From contig DITN01000104.1 of NCBI GenBank assembly GCA_002422865.1, positions 1-24,566 of the forward strand: DNA of 24,566 nt. The letters are read 5' to 3'. Shown piece after piece: positions 6,254-14,963 of this stretch. The stretch comes from Bacteroidetes bacterium UBA6183. Lineage in GTDB: Bacteria > Bacteroidota > Bacteroidia > UKL13-3. Numbering within the stretch: position 1 is the first letter of the stretch; each line of letters opens with the position of its first letter. A program made the translations under genes and the position numbers. The notes below the pieces were generated by a model that worked only from the letters and a program-made list of their open reading frames with translations, had not been told where the DNA came from and searched no databases.

Positions 6254-8968
6254 ATGAGTACCGAAATAACAAAAACATACGCACCACAACAAATAGAAGA
6301 TAAATGGTATAGCTACTGGCTAACCAATAAGTTATTTAAAAGCACCCCCGATGAGCGCGAACCTTTTACCGTAGTAATACCTCCGCCTAATGTTACCGGA
6401 GTGTTACACATGGGCCACATGCTTAACAATACCATACAAGATGTATTGATACGTAAAGCACGTATGCAAGGTAAAAATGCCCTTTGGGTTGCCGGTACCG
6501 ATCACGCCTCTATAGCCACCGAAGCAAAGGTGGTACAGATGTTACGCGAAAAGGGCATTAAAAAATCAGACTTAAGCAGAGACGAGTTTTTGAAATATGC
6601 TTGGGAGTGGAAAGAGAAATACGGAGGAATCATTTTAAAACAGCTCGAAAAACTTGGTGCAAGTTGCGATTGGGATCGTACACGTTTTACCATGGAACCT
6701 AAAATGAGCGAAGCGGTTATTGATACCTTTATTGATTTATACAACAAAGGATTAATATATCGTGAGTTGCGTATGGTTAATTGGGACCCGCAAGGTAAAA
6801 CGGCCTTAAGTGATGAAGAGGTTATTTTTAAAGATGTACAATCTAAATTGTATTTCATTAAATACTTTTTAACCGAAAATTCGAAATCCGAAATCCAAAA
6901 TTCGAATATTGAAAGTATAGATTATGTAGTTATTGCAACTACCCGTCCGGAAACCATTTTGGCCGATGCCGCCATATGTGTTAACCCGAACGATGAACGC
7001 TTTAAGCACTTGGTGGGTAAACAAGTATTGGTGCCATTTATCAACAGACCAATAACCATTATTGCCGATGAATATGTAGATATGGAATTTGGTACCGGTT
7101 GTTTAAAAGTCACTCCCGCACACGATAAAAACGATTACGAGTTGGGTAAAAAATACAACTTAGAAGTAATTGATATTTTAAACGAAGAAGGATTTTTAAA
7201 CGAGAAGGCATTAGATGCGCGTTACATTGGTAAAGACCGTTTTGCTGTGCGTAGGGAAATTGCGGTGCATTTAGAAGAAGCCGGACATATTTTAAAAATA
7301 GAAGAATACAAGAATCAAGTTGGAACCAGCGAACGTACAGGTGCTGTAATTGAGCCACGTTTAACATTACAGTGGTGGGTTGATATGAAGAAATTTGTAG
7401 CTAAAAACCCACAGGTGTTAGATGCGGTGATGAATGATGAAATTAAGTTTCATCCGGCCAACATGAAAAATACCTACAAACATTGGATTGATAACATCAA
7501 AGATTGGTGCATCAGTCGCCAATTGTGGTGGGGACAACGTATTCCGGCTTGGTATGATGAGGCAGGTAATTTTGTGGTAGCTAAAACGCATGAAGAAGCG
7601 ATAACAAAATATAACACACAATTTCCAACATCCAACATCCAACTTCTAAAACAAGATGATGATGTGGTGGATACATGGTTCTCGTCTTGGTTGTGGCCAA
7701 TAAGTGTGTTTGATGGTTTTGAGAAAATGGAAAACGGCAGAGTAAGTAAAGACAATGCCGACATTAAATATTATTACCCAACCAACGATTTGGTAACTGC
7801 ACCTGAAATTATGTTTTTTTGGGTAGCACGTATGATTATGGCCGGTTATGAGTGGATGGGAGTGAAGCCATTTAACAACGTTTATTACACCGGTATTGTA
7901 AGAGATAAACAACGCAGAAAAATGAGTAAGTCGTTGGGTAACTCGCCCGACCCGCTTGATTTAATTGCGCAATATGGTGCTGATGGTGTGCGTATGGGTA
8001 TGTTGTTGAGTTCGCCTGCAGGTAATGATATTTTGTTTGATGAAAGTCAGGTAGAACAAGGACGTAATTTTGCCAATAAAATTTGGAATGCATTTAGGTT
8101 GGTAAAAGGTTTTGAAGTAAAACCGGATGTAGAATTTGATGCAGCAATTTTAGAGAGCAATAACATCAGTGCCGATTGGTTTAGAGGGAAGTTAAATGAT
8201 GCGTATGCAGAGATTAACGAAAAGTACACCGACTATAAATTAAGTGAGGTGTTGATGAGCATGTACAAATTGATTTGGGATGATTTCTGTGCTTGGTATT
8301 TAGAGATGATTAAACCCGAGTACGGCAAACCAATTAATGAATCTACCTACAACCAAACCCTTGCATTTTTTGATGAGTTGATGCGTTTGTTACATCCGTT
8401 TATGCCATTTATTACCGAAGAAATTTGGCAAAGTTTAGGTGCAAAAAAAGAAGGGGAATCAATTTGTGTAGCTGCATATCCTTTTGGTTCAAACCAAGCT
8501 ATAAATAAGGTAACCGCACCTAAGTTAGATTTAGCATTTGAGGTAATACAGCAAATAAGAAACCTGCGTAACAGTAAGGGAATTAGTCCTAAAGAAACAT
8601 TTGATATTGCTATCAAATCAACCCAACAGGATATGTACAAGCCTTATGTGTTTTTAATTAAAAAGTTAGCCAATATTGGTAACATCACGTTCGTAAACGA
8701 CAAACAAGATAAAGCGGTTTTATTACCTGTTGATACGGATGAGGTATATGCATTTTTAAATCTTCAGATAGATGTTGAAGCCGAAAAGGAGAAAATCAAC
8801 AAAGAAATTGAATACTTGGAAGGCTTTATGAAATCTGTTGATGCAAAATTAAGCAACGAAAAATTTGTGGCCAATGCCAAACCTGAATTGGTAGAAAAGG
8901 AGCGTCAGAAAAAAGCGGATGCTGTTGCAAAAATTGAAGTGCTAAAAGGAAGCTTGGCAAGTTTATAA
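6254..8968 (+). CDS. valS: Valine--tRNA ligase
   Basis: Charges tRNA-Val and hydrolyses mischarged Thr-tRNA-Val. 904 residues, usual length. Class I signatures are PPPNVTGVLHMGHMLNNT (HIGH-type motif at 52-55) and RRKMSKSLGNSPDP (KMSKS at 556-560). The CP1 editing domain starts near TTRPET, and catalytic-core blocks WCISRQLWWGQRIPAWY and DDDVVDTWFSSWLWP are intact. The C-terminus has the expected coiled coil from about residue 840. I start at ATG 6254 (MSTEITKTYAPQQIEDKWY); an upstream TTG at 6218 would put the promoter inside the gene. Odd: residues 209-220 (NSKSEIQNSNIE) and 457-465 (FPTSNIQLL) are encoded by DNA resembling intergenic repeats elsewhere in this genome. Neither insertion breaks the frame. 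Confidence 0.97.
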   Translation: MSTEITKTYAPQQIEDKWYSYWLTNKLFKSTPDEREPFTVVIPPPNVTGVLHMGHMLNNTIQDVLIRKARMQGKNALWVAGTDHASIATEAKVVQMLREKGIKKSDLSRDEFLKYAWEWKEKYGGIILKQLEKLGASCDWDRTRFTMEPKMSEAVIDTFIDLYNKGLIYRELRMVNWDPQGKTALSDEEVIFKDVQSKLYFIKYFLTENSKSEIQNSNIESIDYVVIATTRPETILADAAICVNPNDERFKHLVGKQVLVPFINRPITIIADEYVDMEFGTGCLKVTPAHDKNDYELGKKYNLEVIDILNEEGFLNEKALDARYIGKDRFAVRREIAVHLEEAGHILKIEEYKNQVGTSERTGAVIEPRLTLQWWVDMKKFVAKNPQVLDAVMNDEIKFHPANMKNTYKHWIDNIKDWCISRQLWWGQRIPAWYDEAGNFVVAKTHEEAITKYNTQFPTSNIQLLKQDDDVVDTWFSSWLWPISVFDGFEKMENGRVSKDNADIKYYYPTNDLVTAPEIMFFWVARMIMAGYEWMGVKPFNNVYYTGIVRDKQRRKMSKSLGNSPDPLDLIAQYGADGVRMGMLLSSPAGNDILFDESQVEQGRNFANKIWNAFRLVKGFEVKPDVEFDAAILESNNISADWFRGKLNDAYAEINEKYTDYKLSEVLMSMYKLIWDDFCAWYLEMIKPEYGKPINESTYNQTLAFFDELMRLLHPFMPFITEEIWQSLGAKKEGESICVAAYPFGSNQAINKVTAPKLDLAFEVIQQIRNLRNSKGISPKETFDIAIKSTQQDMYKPYVFLIKKLANIGNITFVNDKQDKAVLLPVDTDEVYAFLNLQIDVEAEKEKINKEIEYLEGFMKSVDAKLSNEKFVANAKPELVEKERQKKADAVAKIEVLKGSLASL

Positions 8969-8981
8969 AATATTAAACTCA

Positions 8982-9030
8982 ATAAAAAAACGCCCGTCAT
9001 TCCAACTGTTTGGAATAACGGGCGTTCTTG
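8982..9030. terminator. Bidirectional terminator between valS and the convergent gene
   Basis: Arms AACGCCCGT-C-ATTCCA (8989-9004) and TGGAAT-A-ACGGGCGTT (9011-9026) pair over 15 bp with one mismatch and a 6-nt loop. An A7 run precedes the stem, giving a T-run for minus-strand transcripts. On the plus strand the stem is followed by CTTGTTAT. It lies between two converging stop codons. Confidence 0.85.
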
Positions 9031-9046
9031 TTATAAGGTTGTTTAG

Positions 9047-10375
9047 TTATTCGTGTTTTACAAATTTACTGTGGTATAATTGCCCTTGTCCATCTTTACC
9101 AACCAAATAATAAATACCTTGTGGTAATTGGCTAATATCAATTTGTTGGTATTGTTTACTCAGTTCAAGTACAGTTTTTCCTAATGCATCAAAACAAACA
9201 ATATCCAGTGCCGTGGTTATTCCATTAAGCGTAATGGTATGTTGTGCCGGGTTAGGGTAACATGATAAAACACGAGAAGTTACCTCCTGAGTACCGGTGC
9301 TGCCTGTGGTTAATTTAGCCAAAGCTGCAATGCTATCACCACCAATGGTTACAAATCGTCCTCCAATAAAAATGTTGTTTTGGTGTTTAAATATGATGTT
9401 GTAGTCAGCAATTTCAGAGCCCGGAATTTGCGGGTAAAGACCTTTGCCTGCCTCCACCAATCGGTCTACATCACTCCATGTTGTGCCATTGTATTTTATT
9501 AAATGCACATCGTTTACATTGGGATCTTTATTAGCCGTAACATAAATATCATTGTTGTCGTCAACAAAAATACAATTTAAACGAGCAGCTGTTCCCGGAT
9601 TTGGGTTGGCCGCAAAGTTGGCATTAATTAATGTTTTGGCAGTGCCATCATATTTTAAAATACCACCTGTTTCCGATTGTTGTGTTTGCACATCAATAAT
9701 CTTGGTAAAGCCACCTGTTAAATACAAGTTGTTTCCTTTTACCACGCACCTGCTAACCGATCCAAACAAACTGCCGTTTGCAATATTAAAGTAGGAAAGA
9801 CCAAGGCTGTCTAAAGTAGTTCCATCATAAAAATACACTTCGTTTCCGGTGGTGTAACCCAGCTTGCCGTTAAATACAAACATAGATTTAATATTGGGTG
9901 ATGGTAAAATATTACGCCAGAAAGTGCTCGTATCTCTCCATTCAAAAATGTTAAATTTATCACTCAGGTAAATAACGTTGTTATTGGCCTTAACAAAATC
10001 TATAATTTTTTTATTGCCGTTGTATTGAAACTGGCGGTGACCTTGTTTTTCGGTAATATTGGTGCCATCAAAAACATGAACAATGCCTTCACCATTGGTA
10101 TTAAAACCATCTGCACCCATGTATAATTTGCCATCAATATTTTTTGCAGCATATTTTGATTTGTTGGGTGTGTTTAAACTGTTGTTGTAATTGGTAAGTT
10201 CACCCCATGTGCTGCCGTCATAATAGGTTACATAACCGTTACCTGCAATGTAAAGTTTGTTCTGAAATGTATCTGCGGTGTTTACAAAGCCACCTGTAAA
10301 CCCAACAGATTGCCATGTTTGGGCTTGCGTAAATAAACCCATAAATAGGGTTGATGATAGTATAAGTTTTTTCAT
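9047..10375 (-). CDS. Secreted beta-propeller-like protein with type IX sorting domain
   Basis: A 442-residue exported protein of unknown specific function. A signal peptide occupies residues 1-19 (MKKLILSSTLFMGLFTQAQ). The central region has repeated blade-like units with Gly-Thr-Trp or similar turns (YYDGSTWGEL, VFDGTNITEK, YFYDGTTLDSL, LKYDGTAKTLI, IKYNGTTWSDV), alternating with FNGKLGY, KGNNLYLTGGF and QNNIFIGGRF. This suggests a Kelch-like or similar beta-propeller. The C-terminal 75 residues are a Por-type T9SS signal: LSCYPNPAQHTITLNG, FDALGKTVLEL, then ISQLPQGIYYLV. It should be exported through Sec and type IX secretion. It converges on valS and is divergent from map. Confidence 0.85.
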   Translation of the reverse strand: MKKLILSSTLFMGLFTQAQTWQSVGFTGGFVNTADTFQNKLYIAGNGYVTYYDGSTWGELTNYNNSLNTPNKSKYAAKNIDGKLYMGADGFNTNGEGIVHVFDGTNITEKQGHRQFQYNGNKKIIDFVKANNNVIYLSDKFNIFEWRDTSTFWRNILPSPNIKSMFVFNGKLGYTTGNEVYFYDGTTLDSLGLSYFNIANGSLFGSVSRCVVKGNNLYLTGGFTKIIDVQTQQSETGGILKYDGTAKTLINANFAANPNPGTAARLNCIFVDDNNDIYVTANKDPNVNDVHLIKYNGTTWSDVDRLVEAGKGLYPQIPGSEIADYNIIFKHQNNIFIGGRFVTIGGDSIAALAKLTTGSTGTQEVTSRVLSCYPNPAQHTITLNGITTALDIVCFDALGKTVLELSKQYQQIDISQLPQGIYYLVGKDGQGQLYHSKFVKHE

Positions 10376-10512
10376 ACAATTAGGATTGATAAACGAATTT
10401 CAACACTTTGTTTTACAAATGCATCACATGTTTTACGTATTTTAAGTGGGGCAGATTGTAGGTTAAGGTTAAAGAAACTGCTATACACCTTTTTTAAGCG
10501 TGTTAAAAAAAT

Positions 10513-10520
10513 TAGATTCG
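10513..10520 (+). promoter_or_regulatory. Putative -7 element for map
   Basis: TAGATTCG matches TAnnTTTG except for one base and has the same TTCG form as the rplS promoter. It is 20 bp before the GTG start of map, leaving a leader of about 13 nt. No convincing TTTG box is seen upstream. Confidence 0.4.
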
Positions 10521-10539
10521 CACCTTTAAAAATATCACT

Positions 10540-11343
10540 GTGGCATTTAGAGACACCAAATCGAAAATCATTATAAAAACACCTGAGCAAATTGAAGGTA
10601 TACGCAAAGCCTCCAAATTAGCAGGACAAACGCTTAAGGAAGTGGCTCCATTTATTAAAGCCGGTGTTACCACAGGTTACATAAACGATTTGGCTGAGCA
10701 ATTTATGCGCGATCATGGTGCTATTCCTGCAACCATTGGCTACCATGGTTACACAAAAGCCAGTTGTATTTCGGTAAATGATGTAATTTGCCATGGCATT
10801 CCGGGTAAACTGGAATTACGTGATGGGGATATTTTAAACGTGGATGTTACGCCCATACTAAACGGTTTTTATGGTGATACCAGCAGCATGTTTGCTGTTG
10901 GTGAAATTACAGATCATGCCCAAAAATTAATTTCGGTAACAAAGGAGTGTTTGCGTTTAGGTATTGAACAGTGCAAACCGGGCAAGCGTATTGGTGATAT
11001 TGGTTATGTGATAAACCGCCATGCCGTTAAACATGGTTATAGCACAGTGTATGAATTTTGTGGCCATGGAGTAGGATTGAAATTCCATGAAGAACCGGAG
11101 GTGAGCCATATTGCCGATGCAAATACAGGACCTGTTATGCAACCCGGAATGATTTTTACTATTGAACCTATGATAAATGCCGGTAAAGCCCGTGCCAAGG
11201 TTGATAAAAACGATGGATGGACAGCTAGAACCATTGATGGTAAGCTCTCCGCACAATTTGAGCATACTATTTTAGTTACCCCAACATTTGCCGAAGTGCT
11301 TACCGATGTGGATGGTGAGTACGAAATTCCGGTTTGGAATTAA
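10540..11343 (+). CDS. map: Type I methionine aminopeptidase
   Basis: Removes the N-terminal Met from nascent proteins; cytosolic dinuclear metalloprotease. 267 residues, standard length. The five metal ligands are present: Asp102 (ILNVDVTPI), Asp113 (FYGDTSS), His176 (CGHGVGLKFHEEPEV), Glu209 (IFTIEPM) and Glu241 (AQFEHTILV). The substrate-binding His85 (DVICHGIP) is also present. The start is GTG at 10540; no in-frame ATG occurs before the conserved KTPEQIEGIRKASKLAGQTL block, and a -7 element lies just upstream. Its stop codon overlaps that of the convergent Hpt gene by sharing TTAA. Confidence 0.95.
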   Translation: MAFRDTKSKIIIKTPEQIEGIRKASKLAGQTLKEVAPFIKAGVTTGYINDLAEQFMRDHGAIPATIGYHGYTKASCISVNDVICHGIPGKLELRDGDILNVDVTPILNGFYGDTSSMFAVGEITDHAQKLISVTKECLRLGIEQCKPGKRIGDIGYVINRHAVKHGYSTVYEFCGHGVGLKFHEEPEVSHIADANTGPVMQPGMIFTIEPMINAGKARAKVDKNDGWTARTIDGKLSAQFEHTILVTPTFAEVLTDVDGEYEIPVWN

Positions 11344-11696
11344 GCAGCAGCCATATTTAATTCTTGTGTTGACACCGTAAGTTGGTGCACCAGCACTTCT
11401 AAATCATCTATCAGTGCTGTTAAGCTTGCTTTTTCTATGGCAGCGGATTCTATTTTTAAGCAGATTGATGCCGCATAGCTCATGCCTATAATTTCGCAGC
11501 TTGATTTTAATTTGTGGGCTAAATAACAAGCCAATTCAGCATTACTGTTTGTAACAGCAGCCTTTAACTCTGCAATCATTTTGGGTGTTTGATTCACAAA
11601 AGTGCGTGTCATTTCACTCATAAAACTAGTGTCCCCGTCTGCAATTTCAGATAGGTAGTTTAGGTTGTAATAAGTACCGTAGTTTAACATTTGCAT
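11340..11696 (-). CDS. Stand-alone Hpt (histidine phosphotransfer) protein
   Basis: A 118-residue helical protein matching an Hpt domain over nearly its whole length. The motif LAHKLKSSCEIIGM contains the likely phospho-accepting His61, with Lys and Ser following as in HPt/ArcB-type domains. The N-terminal part (LSEIADGDTSFMSEMTRTFV) fits the first helices of this fold. Such proteins shuttle phosphoryl groups between receiver domains of hybrid kinases and response regulators. No kinase or regulator is adjacent, so its partners are elsewhere. It ends tail-to-tail with map, sharing 4 bp. The start could be Met1 or Met3, which are two codons apart. Confidence 0.82.
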   Translation of the reverse strand: MQMLNYGTYYNLNYLSEIADGDTSFMSEMTRTFVNQTPKMIAELKAAVTNSNAELACYLAHKLKSSCEIIGMSYAASICLKIESAAIEKASLTALIDDLEVLVHQLTVSTQELNMAAA

Positions 11697-11870
11697 AACA
11701 ATATCAGATTAAGGGTTTTTAAATAATCATTGTTTTGGTGTCAAACGGGAGTAAAGCAGTTTATTTTGTTTTTACTTCCGTTCGGCATTTCAAAAGTGCG
11801 ACAATTTTTCTAAAATCCAAATGATATTTATTATTAAATGCTGTTTATTTAGTTTTTTCGGTAGTTAAAA

Positions 11871-12629
11871 TTATTTAATAGGTATACAAGGGGTTAAATT
11901 TGATGTGAATAGGTACTCTGTAAAATAAGTTGCATTTTTTACTGTATGGGTGTTGTTTGGCAAGCCTGCAGCGCTTTTTACCCTTAATGATAGGTCTCTA
12001 TGGTTTAGAGCAAATGATTTAGATAAGACATTGGCCCTTAATGCAGCCACATTCCAGTGGTCTTCCTTGTTAGATATTTGCAGGTTACTATCCACATAAC
12101 AAACAATCGTAAGCATTAAATCGGGGTGTTTATCCAATAATGCAGCAGCTTTATTGTTTATTTCCGTGGCCAGGTACTCAGTTTTTAAGCTGTTACCAAC
12201 AAACATTTTTTTATCATTCACCATTACTACCGCCTGTGTGCAGTTGGTTTTAGTGCTTAATGTACTTGCGTCATAATCGGTAAATGCTGCAAATATTTTA
12301 CGCGATAGGTTATAAAAAGCCTCTTGCTCCTCTTCTTTGCGGGCTTTCATGTCCCTTAAGCTGTATTCACGTTCTTTAAGTAACTTTTCTTTGTAGTTTA
12401 ACGAGTCTTCTTTCTCTTGTAAACGCACGTTTAGCGCTTGTTCAATAGTTGCACTCAGGGTTTGTAAGCGTGCATTTTCGTCTTGGTACTTCGTTATACG
12501 TTTCTCTAACAAAGTACTGTCACTTTTTAAGCGTGCAATTTCCGTTTGGCTTTGGGTAAACTTGCTTTTTGATACGCATCCAAACAACATACCAAAGCCC
12601 AATGTAGTTAATAAGACGTTTCGTTTCAT
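11871..12629 (-). CDS. Coiled-coil lipoprotein with divergent OmpA-like domain
   Basis: A 252-residue lipoprotein. MKRNVLLTTLGFGMLFGC is a lipoprotein signal peptide with Cys18 in the lipobox. Residues of about 25-125 are heptad-rich and highly charged (LEKRITKYQDENARLQTLSA; KEKLLKEREYSLRDMKARKE), a long coiled coil. The C-terminal part (ATEINNKAAALLDKHPDLML, then TIVCYVDSNLQ and WNVAALRANVLSKSFA) follows the order of an OmpA/MotB peptidoglycan-binding domain. The usual HTD and LSxxRA signatures are eroded to YVDSN and VAALRA, so peptidoglycan binding is doubtful. I chose ATG 12629 because a TAnnTTTG element ends 6 bp upstream; a longer frame from TTG 12653 would overlap that promoter. Confidence 0.78.
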   Translation of the reverse strand: MKRNVLLTTLGFGMLFGCVSKSKFTQSQTEIARLKSDSTLLEKRITKYQDENARLQTLSATIEQALNVRLQEKEDSLNYKEKLLKEREYSLRDMKARKEEEQEAFYNLSRKIFAAFTDYDASTLSTKTNCTQAVVMVNDKKMFVGNSLKTEYLATEINNKAAALLDKHPDLMLTIVCYVDSNLQISNKEDHWNVAALRANVLSKSFALNHRDLSLRVKSAAGLPNNTHTVKNATYFTEYLFTSNLTPCIPIK

Positions 12630-12635
12630 CACCCA

Positions 12636-12643
12636 CAAAAGTA
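12636..12643 (-). promoter_or_regulatory. -7 element of the OmpA-like lipoprotein gene
   Basis: TACTTTTG on the minus strand is an exact TAnnTTTG match, 6 bp before the ATG at 12629. This implies a transcript with almost no 5' leader and supports the shorter start. Confidence 0.55.
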
Positions 12644-12697
12644 ACACATACAAATTACAGTGTGGGCTATGTGTGTAATAAAATTAAATAGGTGCCT

Positions 12698-12705
12698 TAT
12701 ATTTG
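12698..12705 (+). promoter_or_regulatory. -7 element of the cysteine desulfurase unit
   Basis: TATATTTG is an exact TAnnTTTG match on the plus strand, followed by CAAAG, about 70 bp upstream of the ATG at 12776. The matching TTTG box upstream is weak. It lies back-to-back with the lipoprotein promoter. Confidence 0.55.
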
Positions 12706-12775
12706 CAAAGTTGGTTCAAAAAAAACAACTTAGTTTGAGCTATCTTTAATATTCTGAAATAATAAATTTTAACCG

Positions 12776-13921
12776 ATGAAAGTATATTTCGACAACGCAG
12801 CAACAACGCCCATGCACCCTGAGGTGGTAAAAGTAATGGCCGACATGATGATGAACAATTATGGAAATCCATCATCAATACACGCCCAAGGAAGGGAAGT
12901 GAAAACCATGGTTGAGGATGCACGCAGAACCGTTGCTAAATTAATGGGATGCACGCCTGGCGAAATTTGTTTTACATCTGGCGGTACCGAGGCTGATAAC
13001 ATGGCCATCAGACAATCTGTAGAAACTTTAGGCGTTAAAAACATCATTACTTCAGCCATAGAGCATCATGCTGTTTTACATACCATTGAAGAATTAGCGC
13101 ATCAAGGTAAAGTTAACATGCACTTGGTTAAACTTACACCAAACGGGCATATAGATGTTGCGCATTTAGAAGAGTTACTTAAAAATAATTCAAATGTGTT
13201 GGTAAGTTTAATGCACAGCAACAACGAGTTGGGGAACATGATTGATTTGGAAGAAATTGGTAATTTATGCAAAACATACAACGCCTTGTTTCATTGTGAT
13301 ACTGTTCAAACTGTTGGTCACCAGCCAATAGACCTTAGCAAATTAAACGTACATTTTATTGCAGCCGGTGCGCATAAATTTAACGGTCCTAAAGGTGTTG
13401 GTTTTATATACATTAACAGCAATATCAAGTTACATCCGTTTATTACGGGTGGCGCACAAGAGCGTAACATGCGTGGTGGAACAGAAAATGTGTATGGCAT
13501 TATAGGATTGGCCAAGGCGCTTGAGTTAAGCATCGCCCATATGGATGAAGACAAAAAGCGTTTGCAAGAATTAAAAAACTATTTCATATCTCAATTAAAA
13601 GCAAATATTCCGGGTGTTGAATTTAATGGTGATGCAGAAGGCCGTTCGGCTTATACTGTTTTAAATGTATCATTCCCGCCCAGCCCGGTTGGCGAAATGT
13701 TGTTGTTTAAATTAGATATTGATGGTATTTGTGCATCGGGCGGAAGTGCATGCAGCAGTGGTAGCGATGTTGGGTCGCACGTATTAAAAGCAATTGGTGC
13801 GAGTAAAGACCGTGCAGCGGTGCGTTTTTCTTTTGGCAGCAGCAACACCAAAGAAGAGGTTGATTATGTGATTGAAAGGTTGAAAATTATGTTAAAGCTA
13901 GGTGATGCAGCAAACGCATAA
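12776..13921 (+). CDS. Cysteine desulfurase (IscS/NifS type, group I)
   Basis: PLP enzyme that takes sulfur from L-cysteine as a persulfide for Fe-S clusters and tRNA thiolation. 381 residues, normal length. Features: MKVYFDNAATTPMHPEV, TSGGTEADNMAI, cofactor-stacking His97 (SAIEHHAV), Asp175 (HCDTVQTVGH), and Schiff-base Lys201 in AAGAHKFNGPKGVGF. The catalytic Cys326 sits in CASGGSACSSGSDVGSHVL, whose loop length marks group I enzymes. GGAQERNMRGGTENV is the conserved phosphate-binding block. No iscU or other Fe-S assembly gene is adjacent. The DUF3078 gene follows after 21 bp and is likely co-transcribed. I leave out a symbol because iscS and nifS cannot be told apart here. Confidence 0.94.
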   Translation: MKVYFDNAATTPMHPEVVKVMADMMMNNYGNPSSIHAQGREVKTMVEDARRTVAKLMGCTPGEICFTSGGTEADNMAIRQSVETLGVKNIITSAIEHHAVLHTIEELAHQGKVNMHLVKLTPNGHIDVAHLEELLKNNSNVLVSLMHSNNELGNMIDLEEIGNLCKTYNALFHCDTVQTVGHQPIDLSKLNVHFIAAGAHKFNGPKGVGFIYINSNIKLHPFITGGAQERNMRGGTENVYGIIGLAKALELSIAHMDEDKKRLQELKNYFISQLKANIPGVEFNGDAEGRSAYTVLNVSFPPSPVGEMLLFKLDIDGICASGGSACSSGSDVGSHVLKAIGASKDRAAVRFSFGSSNTKEEVDYVIERLKIMLKLGDAANA

Positions 13922-13942
13922 CTATTAATAAATCCTTATAAT

Positions 13943-14857
13943 ATGAAAATCAAACTTGTATCCCTGCTTACCCTTTTACCTGCTTATTTATTCGCTCAAA
14001 CCGATACCGCAACGGTACCCAAACCACCATCAAAATGGAAAACAACGGTGCAAACGGGGTTAAATATTACCCAAGCCAGTTACAGCGGAAATTGGAAAGC
14101 GGGTGGAATTAACTCTATTTCGTTGGGTACATTTTTAAATGCAAAAGCAGTTCGTAAAACGGAACACAACGAGTGGACCAACGATTTACAATTGTTGTAT
14201 GGTACTGTAAAAAACGAAGGACAAGACATCAGAAAAAATGCCGATCGTATATTTTTCGATTCAAAGTTCTCACACAAAATATCAAAGAATTGGAACTTAT
14301 TTGCCTCAGTCAATTTTATGAGTCAGTTTGATGCCGGTTTTGAATACACCTTAGTAAACGGTGCTGAACAATCAAGACGTATTTCGGCATTTTTAGCCCC
14401 GGGGTATTTAACAGAAGCATTAGGTTTTGAATACAAACCGGTGAGCTATTTTAGTGCTCAATTTGGTGTTGGTGCCTTGCGTCAGTCTTTTGTAACCGAC
14501 CAATCCTTGTATAATAATTATGATTCAACGGCTAAAGAATTTAATGAGTTGTATGGTGTAAAACGTGGAGAAAATATGCGTAATCAGGTTATTTTTCAAA
14601 CCGTTTTAACCTTTGATAAAGAGGTGATGAAAAACGTAAACCTAAAAGCCCGTTACATGGGTTTGATAGATTACAACCGACTTGACAGTAAATACATAGT
14701 TAGTCGTTTGGATGTGAGCATCACAGCCAAAGTTAACAAATACATCAGCACCAACTTAAATGGGGTACTGTTATACGATTTTGATCAAGACAAAGATGTA
14801 CAATACTCGCAAGTGATATCATTAGGGGTGTTGTATTCTTTCGGAAACACCAAATAA
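13943..14857 (+). CDS. DUF3078 outer-membrane-type protein
   Basis: A 304-residue protein with a signal peptide (MKIKLVSLLTLLPAYLFAQ, cleavage after FAQ). It continues KWKTTVQTGLNITQASYSGN, WKAGGINSISLGTFLNAKAV and WTNDLQLLYGTVKNEGQDIR, the hallmark opening of the Bacteroidota DUF3078 family. Alternating hydrophobic residues and aromatic ends throughout, including the terminal strand SLGVLYSFGNTK, suggest a beta-barrel or other outer-membrane protein. The role is unknown. It lies 21 bp after the cysteine desulfurase and before a clear terminator, so it is probably the second gene of that unit; I see no functional link. Confidence 0.82.
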   Translation: MKIKLVSLLTLLPAYLFAQTDTATVPKPPSKWKTTVQTGLNITQASYSGNWKAGGINSISLGTFLNAKAVRKTEHNEWTNDLQLLYGTVKNEGQDIRKNADRIFFDSKFSHKISKNWNLFASVNFMSQFDAGFEYTLVNGAEQSRRISAFLAPGYLTEALGFEYKPVSYFSAQFGVGALRQSFVTDQSLYNNYDSTAKEFNELYGVKRGENMRNQVIFQTVLTFDKEVMKNVNLKARYMGLIDYNRLDSKYIVSRLDVSITAKVNKYISTNLNGVLLYDFDQDKDVQYSQVISLGVLYSFGNTK

Positions 14858-14880
14858 GATAAGATCTCAGATTTAAATAA

Positions 14881-14915
14881 TAAGCCGGATGCAGAAAATG
14901 TATTCGGCTTTTTTG
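14881..14915 (+). terminator. Rho-independent terminator after the DUF3078 gene
   Basis: AAGCCGGATGCA and TGTATTCGGCTT pair (14882-14893 with 14899-14910, with a G-T pair), loop GAAAA, followed by TTTTTTG. It lies 24 bp after the stop codon. Confidence 0.8.
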
Positions 14916-14951
14916 TTGATATTTACCCATATGGCATAGTGTTATTTGTTG

Positions 14952-14959
14952 TACTTTTA
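14952..14959 (+). promoter_or_regulatory. Putative -7 element of uvrD, near-leaderless
   Basis: TACTTTTA differs from TAnnTTTG only at the last base. It ends 4 bp before the GTG at 14964, so the transcript would start at or near the start codon. No well-placed TTTG box is visible. Confidence 0.35.
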
Positions 14960-14963
14960 CCAC

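Noticed and set aside
10372..10590. 72-codon minus-strand frame between the T9SS protein and map
   Set aside because: It overlaps the map start and promoter, is Phe/Lys/Ser-rich and has no recognisable domain.
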